Shown: positions 1 to 10,010, numbered from the stretch's first letter. The stretch is DNA of 41,977 nt from Hyphomicrobiales bacterium (GCA_026708545.1 JAPOUT010000086.1:1-41977), one strand, 5' to 3'. Program-made: numbers and translations. Notes: generated by a model not told the origin, from the letters alone.

Positions 1-2
1 GC

Positions 3-2759
3 TTGTCCTCCAACCTGTGGAAACTCGTCGAGCGGGAGAAACGGATACTCTATGAGGAGCGTCTGGGAATCCCCCGGGTCAATCTGACCGCAATGACCGC
101 GCGCGTTGTCGAGCCGGCGGCGACGGGCGGGAGCGAGACGGTCACAATCATGGCGGACCTGGGCAAGCCGCTGGAAGAGGATGTCACGCTGAACATTATG
201 GTCGCGGAGACGTCAACGGCGGAGTTCGGGGCGGACAAGGACTTCACTTACGGATACAAGGTCTACGAACTTGATGCGGCCACGGGCGAACAGTCGGCGC
301 CTGCGGGGGATGCGACGGAATGCATGGAGGAGACGTGCGCGGTTCCGATTCCCGCGGGCGTGACGCGCTTCGATATCGAGGCGGAGATTCTCATGACCGC
401 CGAGCGGGAGATTCCCGAGTTCATCGACTTCCAGATTGAGGTTCCCGAAGAGCACGCGGACCTGCTGCGGGGCGGCAGCGTGGCGCGGGTGGCCATCGAG
501 GCGCACGGCAACGAGATCGGATTTGCTGCGGACGCGACAACAACGCTTGCGGAGGACAACGAGAGAACGGGAGTCGGGGTGTCCGTCGGCATTGACAGGC
601 CTTCACCTGTGCCGATTACGTTGAATGTCGCGACGGGCGGAACGGCGACAGTGAATGAAGACTACAGGATTGACACCACAACCCTGATAATACCGGCGAA
701 CGCCTCGAGTGCGTCCCTGACGCTGCGGGGCATCAACAACGAAAGGGGCGAAGGGAGCAAGAGCATCGTTCTGACGATCTCGGGCAGCCTGCCGGAGGGC
801 TGGACAATCACCGACGACGAACATACGGTAACCCTCCAAGATGACGACCTGAGCATCTTCTTTACGTCCGCTACGTCGCGCAGAGTGGACGAGCCCGGGA
901 CCGGTAGCAATGCAGATGTCACGGTCGCGGTCGGCATCACCCAGGCGCCGACGGCAGACATCACCGTGAGGGTTGCGGCCGGAGGAACGGGGGAAACCGC
1001 CACTCCGGGCAGCAGCATGGATTACACCTTTACAGGAATGGATTTTACCTTCCCCGCGGACAGTACCGCCCCGCAAACCGCTACCTTTTCCGTCCACCCT
1101 GACAATGTGGCCGAGGAGGACGAGTTCATCGTCCTGACGATTGCCGATGACACCACGACGAACTCGTCGCGCGAGAGGGAGGGCAGCGGCTTCTCGCTTG
1201 GCGGTCCGCACACCGTCACCATTCCGGCGAACGACAACACAGTCGCTTTTGCATCGGATGCGGTAGTGCTTGCTGAAGGCGACGGAACGACGGCAGGAGT
1301 CACGGTGAACGTCAACCGGCCTGCGCCTGTGGATATCACGCTGAATGTTTCGGCGGAGAGTACAAGCACGGCGACAGAAGGAACGGATTACACGATTTCC
1401 ACTCCAAGCCTGAGGATACCGGCGGGTCGGTCGAGCGGCATGATTAGACTGACGGGCCGTGACGATAACATGGGCGAGGGTAACGAATTCATCGACCTTA
1501 GAATCAGTGTGGACGGAACCCTGCCGCCTGGCTGGATGCTCGGTACGGCGACACATCGCGTGACCCTTCAGGACGATGATTTGAGCATCTTTATTTCATC
1601 TGACACGCCGAGCAGTGTGGCAGAGCCGGATTCCGGCACCGAAACGGTCACGGTCACGCTCGGCATCACCCAGTTGCCGAGCGCTGAAATCACCGTGCTG
1701 GTTAGCGCCGCAGGGGAAGGGAACAACGGGCAAACCGCTACCGAGGACGAGGATTACACTTTCCCGGGAGCTAATGTTGTCTTTCGCACGAGCGGTTCCC
1801 TCACGCGGACCGCCACCTTTACCGTTGATGCAGACGATGAAGCCGAATTGGATCAGACCATCGTCCTGACGCTTGCCGACGATTCGACGAATTCCCGGGC
1901 GAGCGAGGGAAGCAACTTTTCGCTCGGCGGCAGCTACACCATCACCATTCCCGCGAACGATAACACAGTCGGTTTCGCATCGGATGCCCCAAAAACGCTT
2001 AATGAGGAGGATGTAACGCCGGGAATTGACGTGGTAATTAATGTCAATCAACCCGCGCTCGAGGACATCACGTTGAATATCGATACCGCGAGCGGAACGG
2101 CGGATGCAGGTGTGCATTTCGACATATCTCCTACAAGTCTGACGATACCGGCGGGGGAGTCGAGCGGTACGATTACGCTGACGGGCATTGATAATGAAAC
2201 CACAGGCGCGCCTCAAATCATACTTACGATCCCGCAGAGCCAGTCTCTGCCGGAGGGTTGGGCGCTCGGCACGGCAACGCACACTGTGAACCTTGTGGAT
2301 GACGAGATTCGCACCGTGACATTGGACTATGGCGGTATAGGCGCGAATATTACGCATCGCCACACTATACGAATGAGTGTCGAGTTGAGCGCGCCACTTG
2401 AAGAAGATATCACGTTAAACCTTGTTGTCGGTGGTACCGAAGGCCGGTATATAAACGAGTGGTCTTTGGATTATAATGTTCTTCCGGAGGATGAGGAGCC
2501 TGGTGTTTCTTTTGGTTCCGGGAATCGTTGTGGTAGTGCTGATAGCCTCATGTGCCAAGTTGCCATCACAGCGGGGCAGAGTTATGTTGATCTCAACCTC
2601 CTCGTCTTCAGTGCTACAATCGGAACGGAAGCGAGCGTCACGGTTGAACTTCCGTCAGGGCATCCTAGCAACGTGCAACTCGGTGACACGTCGAGCGTAA
2701 CTTTCGAGGTTACCGAAAGATGTCCAACTTTCGCTTGCGTGTCGGAGCGGAGAATCTAG
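3..2759 (+). CDS. Calx-beta-like tandem repeat surface/secreted protein, 5' end cut by the window edge
   Basis: 918-aa ORF open at the window start. Repeated motifs include 'xxITLNVxxGTA..DY', 'LxIPAGxSSGxIxLTGxxDN', 'LPxGWxLGTATHxVxLxDD' and '(S/V)VTIPANDNTVxFASDA', typical of Calx-beta repeats. Confidence 0.8.
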   Translation: MSSNLWKLVEREKRILYEERLGIPRVNLTAMTARVVEPAATGGSETVTIMADLGKPLEEDVTLNIMVAETSTAEFGADKDFTYGYKVYELDAATGEQSAPAGDATECMEETCAVPIPAGVTRFDIEAEILMTAEREIPEFIDFQIEVPEEHADLLRGGSVARVAIEAHGNEIGFAADATTTLAEDNERTGVGVSVGIDRPSPVPITLNVATGGTATVNEDYRIDTTTLIIPANASSASLTLRGINNERGEGSKSIVLTISGSLPEGWTITDDEHTVTLQDDDLSIFFTSATSRRVDEPGTGSNADVTVAVGITQAPTADITVRVAAGGTGETATPGSSMDYTFTGMDFTFPADSTAPQTATFSVHPDNVAEEDEFIVLTIADDTTTNSSREREGSGFSLGGPHTVTIPANDNTVAFASDAVVLAEGDGTTAGVTVNVNRPAPVDITLNVSAESTSTATEGTDYTISTPSLRIPAGRSSGMIRLTGRDDNMGEGNEFIDLRISVDGTLPPGWMLGTATHRVTLQDDDLSIFISSDTPSSVAEPDSGTETVTVTLGITQLPSAEITVLVSAAGEGNNGQTATEDEDYTFPGANVVFRTSGSLTRTATFTVDADDEAELDQTIVLTLADDSTNSRASEGSNFSLGGSYTITIPANDNTVGFASDAPKTLNEEDVTPGIDVVINVNQPALEDITLNIDTASGTADAGVHFDISPTSLTIPAGESSGTITLTGIDNETTGAPQIILTIPQSQSLPEGWALGTATHTVNLVDDEIRTVTLDYGGIGANITHRHTIRMSVELSAPLEEDITLNLVVGGTEGRYINEWSLDYNVLPEDEEPGVSFGSGNRCGSADSLMCQVAITAGQSYVDLNLLVFSATIGTEASVTVELPSGHPSNVQLGDTSSVTFEVTERCPTFACVSERRI

Positions 2760-3600
2760 GGAATAATCGGTTTTGCCGCGGGCGACCCGACGGTTGATAT
2801 GCGCTGGCCCGTTACCATAAACGGCGAGGCGCAACACGTTGCGAATCAACCGCGATTCGTCCATGTCCTTTTGAACGAGCCGGTTCATCATCCAGTAACA
2901 GCGTTTCGATTCCCATTTCCGTCGGCAATCCTGCCGCGCTTGCGGAGGCATTGACGCAGTCCGTGACTTTAGGAGTGACGGGAGCACTTTCTCCCAATCC
3001 CGGGACGCATCCCGGTTTCGTTCGTAATTCGCACTGTCTCGCTGAACTACAGCGGGGAGACGAGTTCTCTGGTCGGCATTCTGCACGAATGAGTGTCGAG
3101 TTGAGTGCGGCACTCGAAGAAGATCTCATGCGGCAGCCCATTTAGAGTGTGGTGGTTTCTAAACTATATTGTTCTTGGGGCGGGGGTGACGCCTAGTGAA
3201 ACTTTTGGTTCTGTTGGTAGTACGGTGGATTGCATGTCCTCCCCGTGCCAAGTTGAGATTAAAGCGGGGGAGACCTATGTTGATGTCAATCTCTTCTTCT
3301 TTGGCCCGGCGCCAAGCGGAACGGTAGGGACTCTTACGGTTATGTTGCCATCGGGGCATCCGAGCGGCGTAGAACTTGGTAGTTCGAACAGCGTAACTGT
3401 GACCGTCCAATGATTGCGATTTCGCGGGGGCGGGTGTCTCCTTTGGTACGACTGGCAGCGCCATGCAGACCGAGCAGCAACAGACGTTCCAATCTCGTTT
3501 TTTCCCTCTGGGCGTCCGGGTGGCGTGGGACTCGGGATATCGTCAGGCATTAACTTTTACCATCACCCAAAAGAGACCATGACCAAGGTTGCTCGTTGTA
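2760..3600 (+). pseudogene. Frame-broken remnants of additional Calx-beta-type modules
   Basis: 'IIGFAAGDPTVD' follows the 918-aa stop in another frame. 'ACGAATGAGTGTCGAGTTGAG(C/T)GCG..CACT(T/C)GAAGAAGAT' recurs at about 2370 and 3088. 'CMSSPCQVEIKAGETYVDVNL...LPSGHPSGVELGSSNSVTV' (ORF 3105-3413) matches 'CGSADSLMCQVAITAGQSYVDLNL...LPSGHPSNVQLGDTSSVTF'. A third trace, 'PSGRPGGVGLGISSGINF', lies at about 3507-3560. Confidence 0.7.
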
Positions 3601-4072
3601 ATGGCGTAACTCCGGCGAGGACCGTCTATATTGCTATGGTGGAATTTGCTCGGACCGTTGAGCGGATTAATCTCTATAAGCACAAATTTTGGCGGCGTTT
3701 TGCAAGATCCGGGTTACTTTTTTAGCGATTTCACCGATTCTTTACCAGACCGTTAACTCTCTTGCAAATACAACCGTGCGGACCTTGCCCGGTCCTGTAA
3801 TGCGGGGATTTGTCCCGGTGCTATGGGTGAAACCCTTGTTATGAAATCTGTCAATTCCTTTGAACACTGACAGCTAAAGACATTACAATCAATCCGATGG
3901 CAAGATACCTAAAGATTTGAAGGTTTTCGTAAGAAGCCGTTTGGGCTTTTGTGTGGAGAGCACGCCTTGCGTGATGATTCTCAACACATCGGAGCGCTAG
4001 GCTTGTTCCTCCCCCAATCCTCGTCAAAAATGATACAATCCATAAAAACAGCCAACACGACAAGGTTAAACC

Positions 4073-5278
4073 ATGAGCGTCACCTTAGAGCAAATCCAAA
4101 ACGCCGCGAGCATCCTCAAAGGCAAAATTGCCCGTACGCCCCTCCTCCACTCCTCGGCATTGTCCCAAACACTCAACGCCAACATCCACATCAAACACGA
4201 AAACCTTCAGCCGACACATTCCTTCAAAGTCCGCGGCGCTCGCGTCAAAATGGAAACCTTGTCGCCGCAACAACGCTACAACGGCGTTGTCACAATGTCT
4301 GCTGGAAATCACGCTCAAGCCGTTGCTTTCCATGGACGTGAAATGGGTGTCACTGTCAATCTTGTCATGCCTGAAAGCACCCCTTCCGTAAAACTCCTCA
4401 GTTGCCAGGAAATGGGAGCCGAGGTTACCCTCTCCGGTGAAACCATTGCTGATGCGCAAATCATCGCCGAGAACATTGCACACAAACAAAATAAAACGCT
4501 CGTCCATCCCTATGATGATGACAGCATCATTGCCGGACAAGGAACCGTTGCCCTCGAAATGCTTGAAGATTGCCCCGATCTCGACACCATCATTGTTCCC
4601 ATCGGTGGCGGCGGACTCATTGGCGGTGTTGCAACCGCGGTAAAAAGCCTGCATCCCGATATCCAAATCATCGGCGTCGAAGCCGAATCTTTTCCCTCCA
4701 TGCATGCGGCAATCAATAACACTAACGCGATATGCGGAGGCAGAACCATCGGTGAAGGCATTGCCGTTAAAAACGTAACAACGCGCACCATCGAAATCAC
4801 CCGCAAACACGTTGACGACATCATCCTCGTGAGCGAGACCAATCTCGAAGACGCAATAGTTGCTTTCCTTGACCAGCACAAAAGCATTGCAGAAGGCGCG
4901 GGCGCGGCAGGCCTTGCCGCCGTGCTCGCCCATCCTCAACGCTTCTCCGGACGCAACATTGGTGTCATCCTGTGCGGCGGTAATATTGACCCGCGTGTCC
5001 TCAACTCTGTCGTTTCGCGCAAACTCGCGCGCTTGCAGCGAATCATCCGGCTTCACGTCGAAATCATGGACCAGCCCGGCGCGCTCGCGTCCGTGGCAAC
5101 CATTATTTCGCAAACACGCGGAAACATCCTCGAAGTGCTCCATCATAGGCTTCTTCTCGATCTTCCCGCGAAACAGGCTTCTCTTGACCTCATGATTGAA
5201 ACGCAAGGACCTCGTCACGCCGCAACCATTATAGGCTCCCTGAACGAAGCCGGATTTCCGACAACACATATCGACTAA
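4073..5278 (+). CDS. Threonine dehydratase / threonine ammonia-lyase, PLP-dependent, with C-terminal ACT-like domain
   Basis: 401 aa. 'HSFKVRGA' PLP-lysine region, 'SAGNHAQAVA', 'PIGGGGLIGG', and C-terminal 'HVEIMDQPGALASVATIISQTRGNI' (ACT-like). Confidence 0.9.
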   Translation: MSVTLEQIQNAASILKGKIARTPLLHSSALSQTLNANIHIKHENLQPTHSFKVRGARVKMETLSPQQRYNGVVTMSAGNHAQAVAFHGREMGVTVNLVMPESTPSVKLLSCQEMGAEVTLSGETIADAQIIAENIAHKQNKTLVHPYDDDSIIAGQGTVALEMLEDCPDLDTIIVPIGGGGLIGGVATAVKSLHPDIQIIGVEAESFPSMHAAINNTNAICGGRTIGEGIAVKNVTTRTIEITRKHVDDIILVSETNLEDAIVAFLDQHKSIAEGAGAAGLAAVLAHPQRFSGRNIGVILCGGNIDPRVLNSVVSRKLARLQRIIRLHVEIMDQPGALASVATIISQTRGNILEVLHHRLLLDLPAKQASLDLMIETQGPRHAATIIGSLNEAGFPTTHID

Positions 5279-5296
5279 AAACACTCACACGAATAA

Positions 5297-7126
5297 ATGC
5301 AAGCTATCGCAGATATACACTGGCAGGTTTGGCCTGTTTACGCACTCATCGCCGCCGTAATGGTCTCTTATGCTTGGGAGCGCGTCTCCCTTGAGATCAC
5401 CTCCATTGCCGTCGTTATCGCGCTTTTGTTGTTTTTCTATTTCTTTCCGTTGCAACACGTGGGCACCGCTCACCTCACGCCCGCGGCATTGCTCTCGGGA
5501 TTTGCAAACCCTGCCCTCATATCCGTCATGGCACTCCTCATAATCGGATACGGAGTCTTCCTAACTGACGCTCTTGAGCCTTTTTTGCGGGTGCTGCGAA
5601 AAGCCGGAAGCAAATTCCCCATCTTGACACTCTTGTTGCTCTTCTTGTTCATCGCTTTGACAAGTGCGTTTCTCAACAACACACCCGTCGTCGTTATGTT
5701 AATTCCGCTCGTCGGTGCACTAGCGATGAATGCGGGCATTGCGCGTTCAAAAGTCATGATGCCGGTTAGCTTCCTCGCAATCCTCGGTGGTATGACGACC
5801 CTCATAGGGTCGTCCACAAACATACTTGTTGCTGAAAGCGTAAACATCATGCGTGGTTATCAAATATCCTTCTTCGATTTTTTCATTCCCGGGCTCTTTC
5901 TAACGGTGCTTGGCATGATTTATTTGCTTATCTTCGCACCGCGACTCCTTCCCGACCGCAACGATAAGAGTGAAACCGAATCTAGGGTTCCCGAACTGTA
6001 TACCGCGCAAATTATCATTGATAATTCACATCCGTTGAACGGCAAACAAGTTTCCACTGACGGCATCGAAGGCATCAAGGGTGTGAAAGTTTATTCTCTT
6101 TGTCGAGGTGGAAGCACCCTATCGTATTTCGCCGGTGTCACGCTTCAAGAAGGCGACTTGCTCGTTGCCGCGGCGCCACGCGAACGCTTTGCGGCATTGT
6201 TGCGCGAAAACCCGAATATTCTGCTTGATGCAAGCAGGCGCGATAAAACCGAAAATGTCGACGCAAACGAATCCTTTCTTCTTGCTGAAGCTGTCGTCGC
6301 CCCTGGGGCTTCTGTCCTTCGCTATGGTGTCAGTTCGCCCGACTTCGCTTCTGAGACCGGATGCCGCGTTCTCGGTGTGCGTCGTCCGCGAACCGCTCTC
6401 ACACAGAGATTTAGAAACATGCAACTTGCCGCCGGCGATGTCCTTTTGTTGTTGGGGCGGCAAGCTGCAATCCAAAATTTGCGATTTCACCATGACATTC
6501 TCCCGCTTGAAGGTTCAAGCGAGGCCTTGCCCGAAAGCTGGCGCGGGCGTCACGCCGCATGGATTTTGCTCGCGACCGTAATATTTATCGCAACCGGACT
6601 GCTTCCCATCGTCGTTGCCGCAATGCTTGGCGTAATCCTCATGCTCTTGCTCGGAGTTCTTTCCCTCGATGAAGCCGCGCGAGCCATCGATAGGCGCATC
6701 TACCTTCTCATCGGCTCGGCTCTGGCAATGTCCGCCGCGCTTCAACATACGGGTGGCGCCTACATGCTCGCAACCGCACTTGTTTGGATTACCTCCGCGC
6801 TGCCCGCATGGGTTGCCCTGTCGCTGTTCTTCCTTCTTGTTGCGTTGATCACCAACGTGTTGTCCAATAACGCAACCGCCGTGCTTTTTACACCTGTTGC
6901 TATCGGACTCGCCGAACAACTCAATATGAATCCGGTTATCTTCATCCATGCAATCATCTTTGCTGCGAACGCATCTTTCCTCACACCCATCGCTTACCAA
7001 ACCAACCTCCTCGTCATGGCTCCGGGAAATTACCGCTTTAGGGATTACGCAAAACTCGGCGCACCGCTTCTTATCGTTATCTGGATAGGATATTCTTTCT
7101 TCGCTCCATACTATTACGCGACATAA
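5297..7126 (+). CDS. SLC13/DASS-type permease with internal TrkA-C domains
   Basis: 609 aa. Hydrophobic halves with 'NNTPVVVMLIPLV', 'GSSTNILV' and 'NVLSNNATAVLFTPVAI', flanking a soluble TrkA-C-like region ('GVKVYSLCRGG..LQEGDLLVAAAPRERF', 'LQLAAGDVLLLLG'-type). Confidence 0.85.
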   Translation: MQAIADIHWQVWPVYALIAAVMVSYAWERVSLEITSIAVVIALLLFFYFFPLQHVGTAHLTPAALLSGFANPALISVMALLIIGYGVFLTDALEPFLRVLRKAGSKFPILTLLLLFLFIALTSAFLNNTPVVVMLIPLVGALAMNAGIARSKVMMPVSFLAILGGMTTLIGSSTNILVAESVNIMRGYQISFFDFFIPGLFLTVLGMIYLLIFAPRLLPDRNDKSETESRVPELYTAQIIIDNSHPLNGKQVSTDGIEGIKGVKVYSLCRGGSTLSYFAGVTLQEGDLLVAAAPRERFAALLRENPNILLDASRRDKTENVDANESFLLAEAVVAPGASVLRYGVSSPDFASETGCRVLGVRRPRTALTQRFRNMQLAAGDVLLLLGRQAAIQNLRFHHDILPLEGSSEALPESWRGRHAAWILLATVIFIATGLLPIVVAAMLGVILMLLLGVLSLDEAARAIDRRIYLLIGSALAMSAALQHTGGAYMLATALVWITSALPAWVALSLFFLLVALITNVLSNNATAVLFTPVAIGLAEQLNMNPVIFIHAIIFAANASFLTPIAYQTNLLVMAPGNYRFRDYAKLGAPLLIVIWIGYSFFAPYYYAT

Positions 7127-7128
7127 TC

Positions 7129-7842
7129 ATGGAAAACATTATCTCCGATGCAAATATCTGGTACATGACAGAGCCGCAACTCTGCCCTTACCTGCCGCAA
7201 AAACAAGAACGTCGAATCTTTACCCGCATACCCGACAGTCGTGCTCGCCATCTCGACAGCGAATTCGCCCACGCCGGATTTCGTCGTTCGCGCGATGTAT
7301 TTTATCGCCCGTTCTGCGTTGGTTGCGATGCCTGTGTCAGTGTGCGCATTTGCGCAAGTGATTTCGAGACGAGCCAAAGCGTACGGCGAATTCTCAAACG
7401 AAATGAAGATATTCACGTGGTAATCCTTCCGCCGAAAGCAACTCTTGAACAATTCAATCTGCTCCAATCCTATCTCTTCAACCGACACGCCGAATCCAAA
7501 ATGGCGGCCATGTCCTTCGAAAATTACACAGAAATGGTTGAAGACACGCATGTCCAAACACAAATTATGGAGTTTCGTCTCAACGATGCACTCCTCGCCG
7601 TTTCGCTGGGCGATGTGCTTCAAGACGGACTCTCCATGACGTATAGCTTCTTCGAGCCCGCCGCCGCGAAACGGTCTCTGGGCAACTTTATGATTCTCAA
7701 ACATATCGAACATGCTCGGGCGCTTTCGCTTGAGTATGTCTACCTCGGATATTGGGTTGAGGGTTCAAACAAAATGTCTTACAAAACGCGGTTTCGCCCG
7801 TTGGAGCGACTTTATCCGGATGGCTGGAAGCCAATGAAGTAA
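7129..7842 (+). CDS. bpt: Aspartate/glutamate leucyltransferase (arginyl-tRNA--protein transferase family)
   Basis: 237 aa. 'CPYLPQKQERRIFTRI', 'FCVGCDACVSVRI' and 'YVYLGYWVEGSNKMSYKTRFRPLERL' are characteristic of the ATE/Bpt family. Confidence 0.92.
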   Translation: MENIISDANIWYMTEPQLCPYLPQKQERRIFTRIPDSRARHLDSEFAHAGFRRSRDVFYRPFCVGCDACVSVRICASDFETSQSVRRILKRNEDIHVVILPPKATLEQFNLLQSYLFNRHAESKMAAMSFENYTEMVEDTHVQTQIMEFRLNDALLAVSLGDVLQDGLSMTYSFFEPAAAKRSLGNFMILKHIEHARALSLEYVYLGYWVEGSNKMSYKTRFRPLERLYPDGWKPMK

Positions 7843-7864
7843 AAAGCAAAGGGAAGTGTGATTT

Positions 7865-8509
7865 ATGAATCCTGATATTGGCGTTCTAATTCTTCCGTTG
7901 TTTGTATATTTTTTGGCGATGGCGAGTCCGGGGCAAAATTTCGTTATTGTTGTCTATACAACAATGAACCATGGCTTTAATCTCGGGGTTGTGAGTGCTC
8001 TAGGTGTTGCAACCGGTTCTTTTTTATATGTGACTTTTTCAATTTTTGGATACAGCGTGCTTGTAAATTTTTATCCCAATATTCTATTGTATTTACAAAT
8101 CCTGGGTTCTGCATACATCATGTACATCGGCTATAGAATAGCCGCATCAAAACCTCATAATTTAAACGAAAACAGGTCGGAATTAAAATTTGAAATTAAT
8201 ACTTATTTCAAGGCTTATGCTAGAGGTTTGATGACAAATTTATCAAATCCTAAAAGCGTTGTGTTTTTTACGAGTATTTTTGGGGCGTATATCCCAAAAA
8301 ATTCCGATCTGGTTATATTTTCTTTATTAATCGCTCTCGTATTGTTTATGTCAGTGGTTTGGCACGGTGCGTTGGCGTTGTTTTTCTCTTTTAATTCCAT
8401 TCTGAAAATATATCATAGGAGGATTAATCTAATAAATTTACTCATTGGATATCTGTTAATTTTAATAGGTCTTTCAGTTGTAATTAATGTTGCGGTAAAA
8501 TATGTTTGA
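7865..8509 (+). CDS. LysE family translocator
   Basis: 214 aa. 'MASPGQNFVIVV', 'GVATGSFLYV', 'GLMTNLSNPKSVVFFTSIF'. AT-rich relative to neighbours. Confidence 0.8.
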   Translation: MNPDIGVLILPLFVYFLAMASPGQNFVIVVYTTMNHGFNLGVVSALGVATGSFLYVTFSIFGYSVLVNFYPNILLYLQILGSAYIMYIGYRIAASKPHNLNENRSELKFEINTYFKAYARGLMTNLSNPKSVVFFTSIFGAYIPKNSDLVIFSLLIALVLFMSVVWHGALALFFSFNSILKIYHRRINLINLLIGYLLILIGLSVVINVAVKYV

Positions 8510-8561
8510 ATTATCATGGACGTGTTCATGGTAATCAATTTTTAGCGAGAGACGAGCAAAC

Positions 8562-9209
8562 GTGTACTTTTTTCCGGAATTCAGCGTGTTGATTGCCTAT
8601 CTCGGAGCCTGCACGCTGCTCCAAATAAGCCCCGGGCCGGATCAGATGCTAGTGATTAGTAATAGCATTGGGCGTGGGATGATTGCGGGCATTCTCACTG
8701 TGTTCGGCATTTTCCTGGGTATATTGTTTCAGGCGCCCTTGTTGTCACTCGGCACCGCTTCGCTGGTAGCGACATACGAAAATGCTTTTGACATTTTATG
8801 TGCCGCAGGGGCGACTTATCTGGCTTATCTCGCTTATAAGAATCTCCGATCCTTCTTTGCCAGATATAGCAGTAACGAATTTCAATCGAGCCGAGAGGTA
8901 AACTCCAACGTTATTTTTCAAGGTTTTTTGACGAACGTTACCAATCCCAAAGTCATACTATTTCTTTTCGCCTTCATCCCGCAATTCACCGTACCCGATA
9001 AAGGTCATATTGGATTGCAGGTTTTGATTCTTCTAGCAATCCTCAAGATTAATGGTCTTTTCATAAACGGATCAGTCGCAATTCTGGCCGGCTATGCCAA
9101 CTACCGGTTTTCCAGTCGCAAGTCACACGTGAAGTGGAGCTCTTTATTCTCTGCTATTGTGTTTCTCGTCATCGCGGCCATATTTTGGATTCAAATCATA
9201 ACCCGGTAA
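8562..9209 (+). CDS. LysE family translocator, GTG start
   Basis: 215 aa. 'ISPGPDQMLVISNSIGRG', 'GFLTNVTNPKVILFLFAFIPQF'. Confidence 0.85.
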   Translation: MYFFPEFSVLIAYLGACTLLQISPGPDQMLVISNSIGRGMIAGILTVFGIFLGILFQAPLLSLGTASLVATYENAFDILCAAGATYLAYLAYKNLRSFFARYSSNEFQSSREVNSNVIFQGFLTNVTNPKVILFLFAFIPQFTVPDKGHIGLQVLILLAILKINGLFINGSVAILAGYANYRFSSRKSHVKWSSLFSAIVFLVIAAIFWIQIITR

Positions 9210-9229
9210 ACCCCAATGCAAGGAGAATT

Positions 9230-9685
9230 ATGATGATTATCACCGAACAGATGAAATCCATCGCCGAAAATCACCCCGTAGGAATCGTCGGCACAGTCAA
9301 CGCGGACGGCACTCCGAATGTTTCGCCTAAAGGCACAATGGTGGTTCTTGATGACGGTACCATCATCTTCGGTGAAATTGCATCACCCGGAACGCTTGCC
9401 AACATCTTGGAGCGCCCGGCAATGGAGATTAATTTCGTTGACGTTCTCGCAAGGCGTTGTTTCCGTGCAAAAGGAGAGGCGGAGGCACTGCCTTCGGGCA
9501 GTGATTCGTTCAACGCTTTGCGTCCGCATTTCGACCGCTGGGGCGTTTTGGCAGAACGTATTCGTCACATCATTCAACTGCGGGTTCTTAAGGCATCGGT
9601 CGTCGTTACGCCAGCCTATGCAATAGGACAGAGCGAAGCCGAACTTAAGGCACATTGGAAGGCCCATTTTGCAAATCTGGATTGA
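9230..9685 (+). CDS. Pyridoxamine 5'-phosphate oxidase-like FMN-binding family protein
   Basis: Start placed at ATG 9230 after 'AAGGAGAAT'; the longer ORF from 9134 overlaps the upstream gene. 'HPVGIVGTVNADGTPNVSPKGTMVVLDDGTIIFGE'. Confidence 0.75.
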   Translation: MMIITEQMKSIAENHPVGIVGTVNADGTPNVSPKGTMVVLDDGTIIFGEIASPGTLANILERPAMEINFVDVLARRCFRAKGEAEALPSGSDSFNALRPHFDRWGVLAERIRHIIQLRVLKASVVVTPAYAIGQSEAELKAHWKAHFANLD

Positions 9686-9939
9686 ACAACCCGTGCTTTA
9701 TCATCGTCGGTAGTTGCTCTTGGCACTCTGCATCAAACTGGGGGCGACTGCTTCCACGCCCTTCTCTCTCAAGGATTTGCCTCCAAATTCCGCCGTTTCC
9801 ACTGTTGCGAATCAGATTTCCAGCCAAAGGTCGACCGTGGAGGAACTCGTTCCCCTGCTTGCGGGAGAGAATTTGTAGATTTTCCTGGGAAAACGGCGGT
9901 TTTTTGGAGGTCTTGCAAATTTATCGGTGTTGATTCGCT

Positions 9940-9969
9940 AAAGAAAGGATATGGCGTTATCCTTTATTT
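9940..9969. promoter_or_regulatory. Candidate operator 1 upstream of the Fic gene: AAAGAAAGGATA-tggcgt-TATCCTTTATTT
   Basis: 12-bp inverted arms around a 6-bp spacer with one mismatch; the inner 8 bp of each arm are perfect. Confidence 0.6.
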
Positions 9970-10010
9970 GTTGAGAGAGCAAAGAAAGTTTTTTTCTTTT
10001 CGGGAGTAAC

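Noticed and set aside
603-1556. 317-aa minus-strand ORF and other ORFs opposite the Calx-beta gene
   Set aside because: Arg/His-rich antisense translation of a repetitive gene; repeats on the plus strand explain the open frame.
4085-5284. 399-aa minus-strand ORF opposite the threonine dehydratase
   Set aside because: Antisense mirror of a clear PLP enzyme; composition resembles reverse-frame translation and no domain is recognisable.
9645-9933. Short ORFs on both strands between the PNPOx-like and Fic genes
   Set aside because: Low coding character; possible gene remnants but nothing identifiable.
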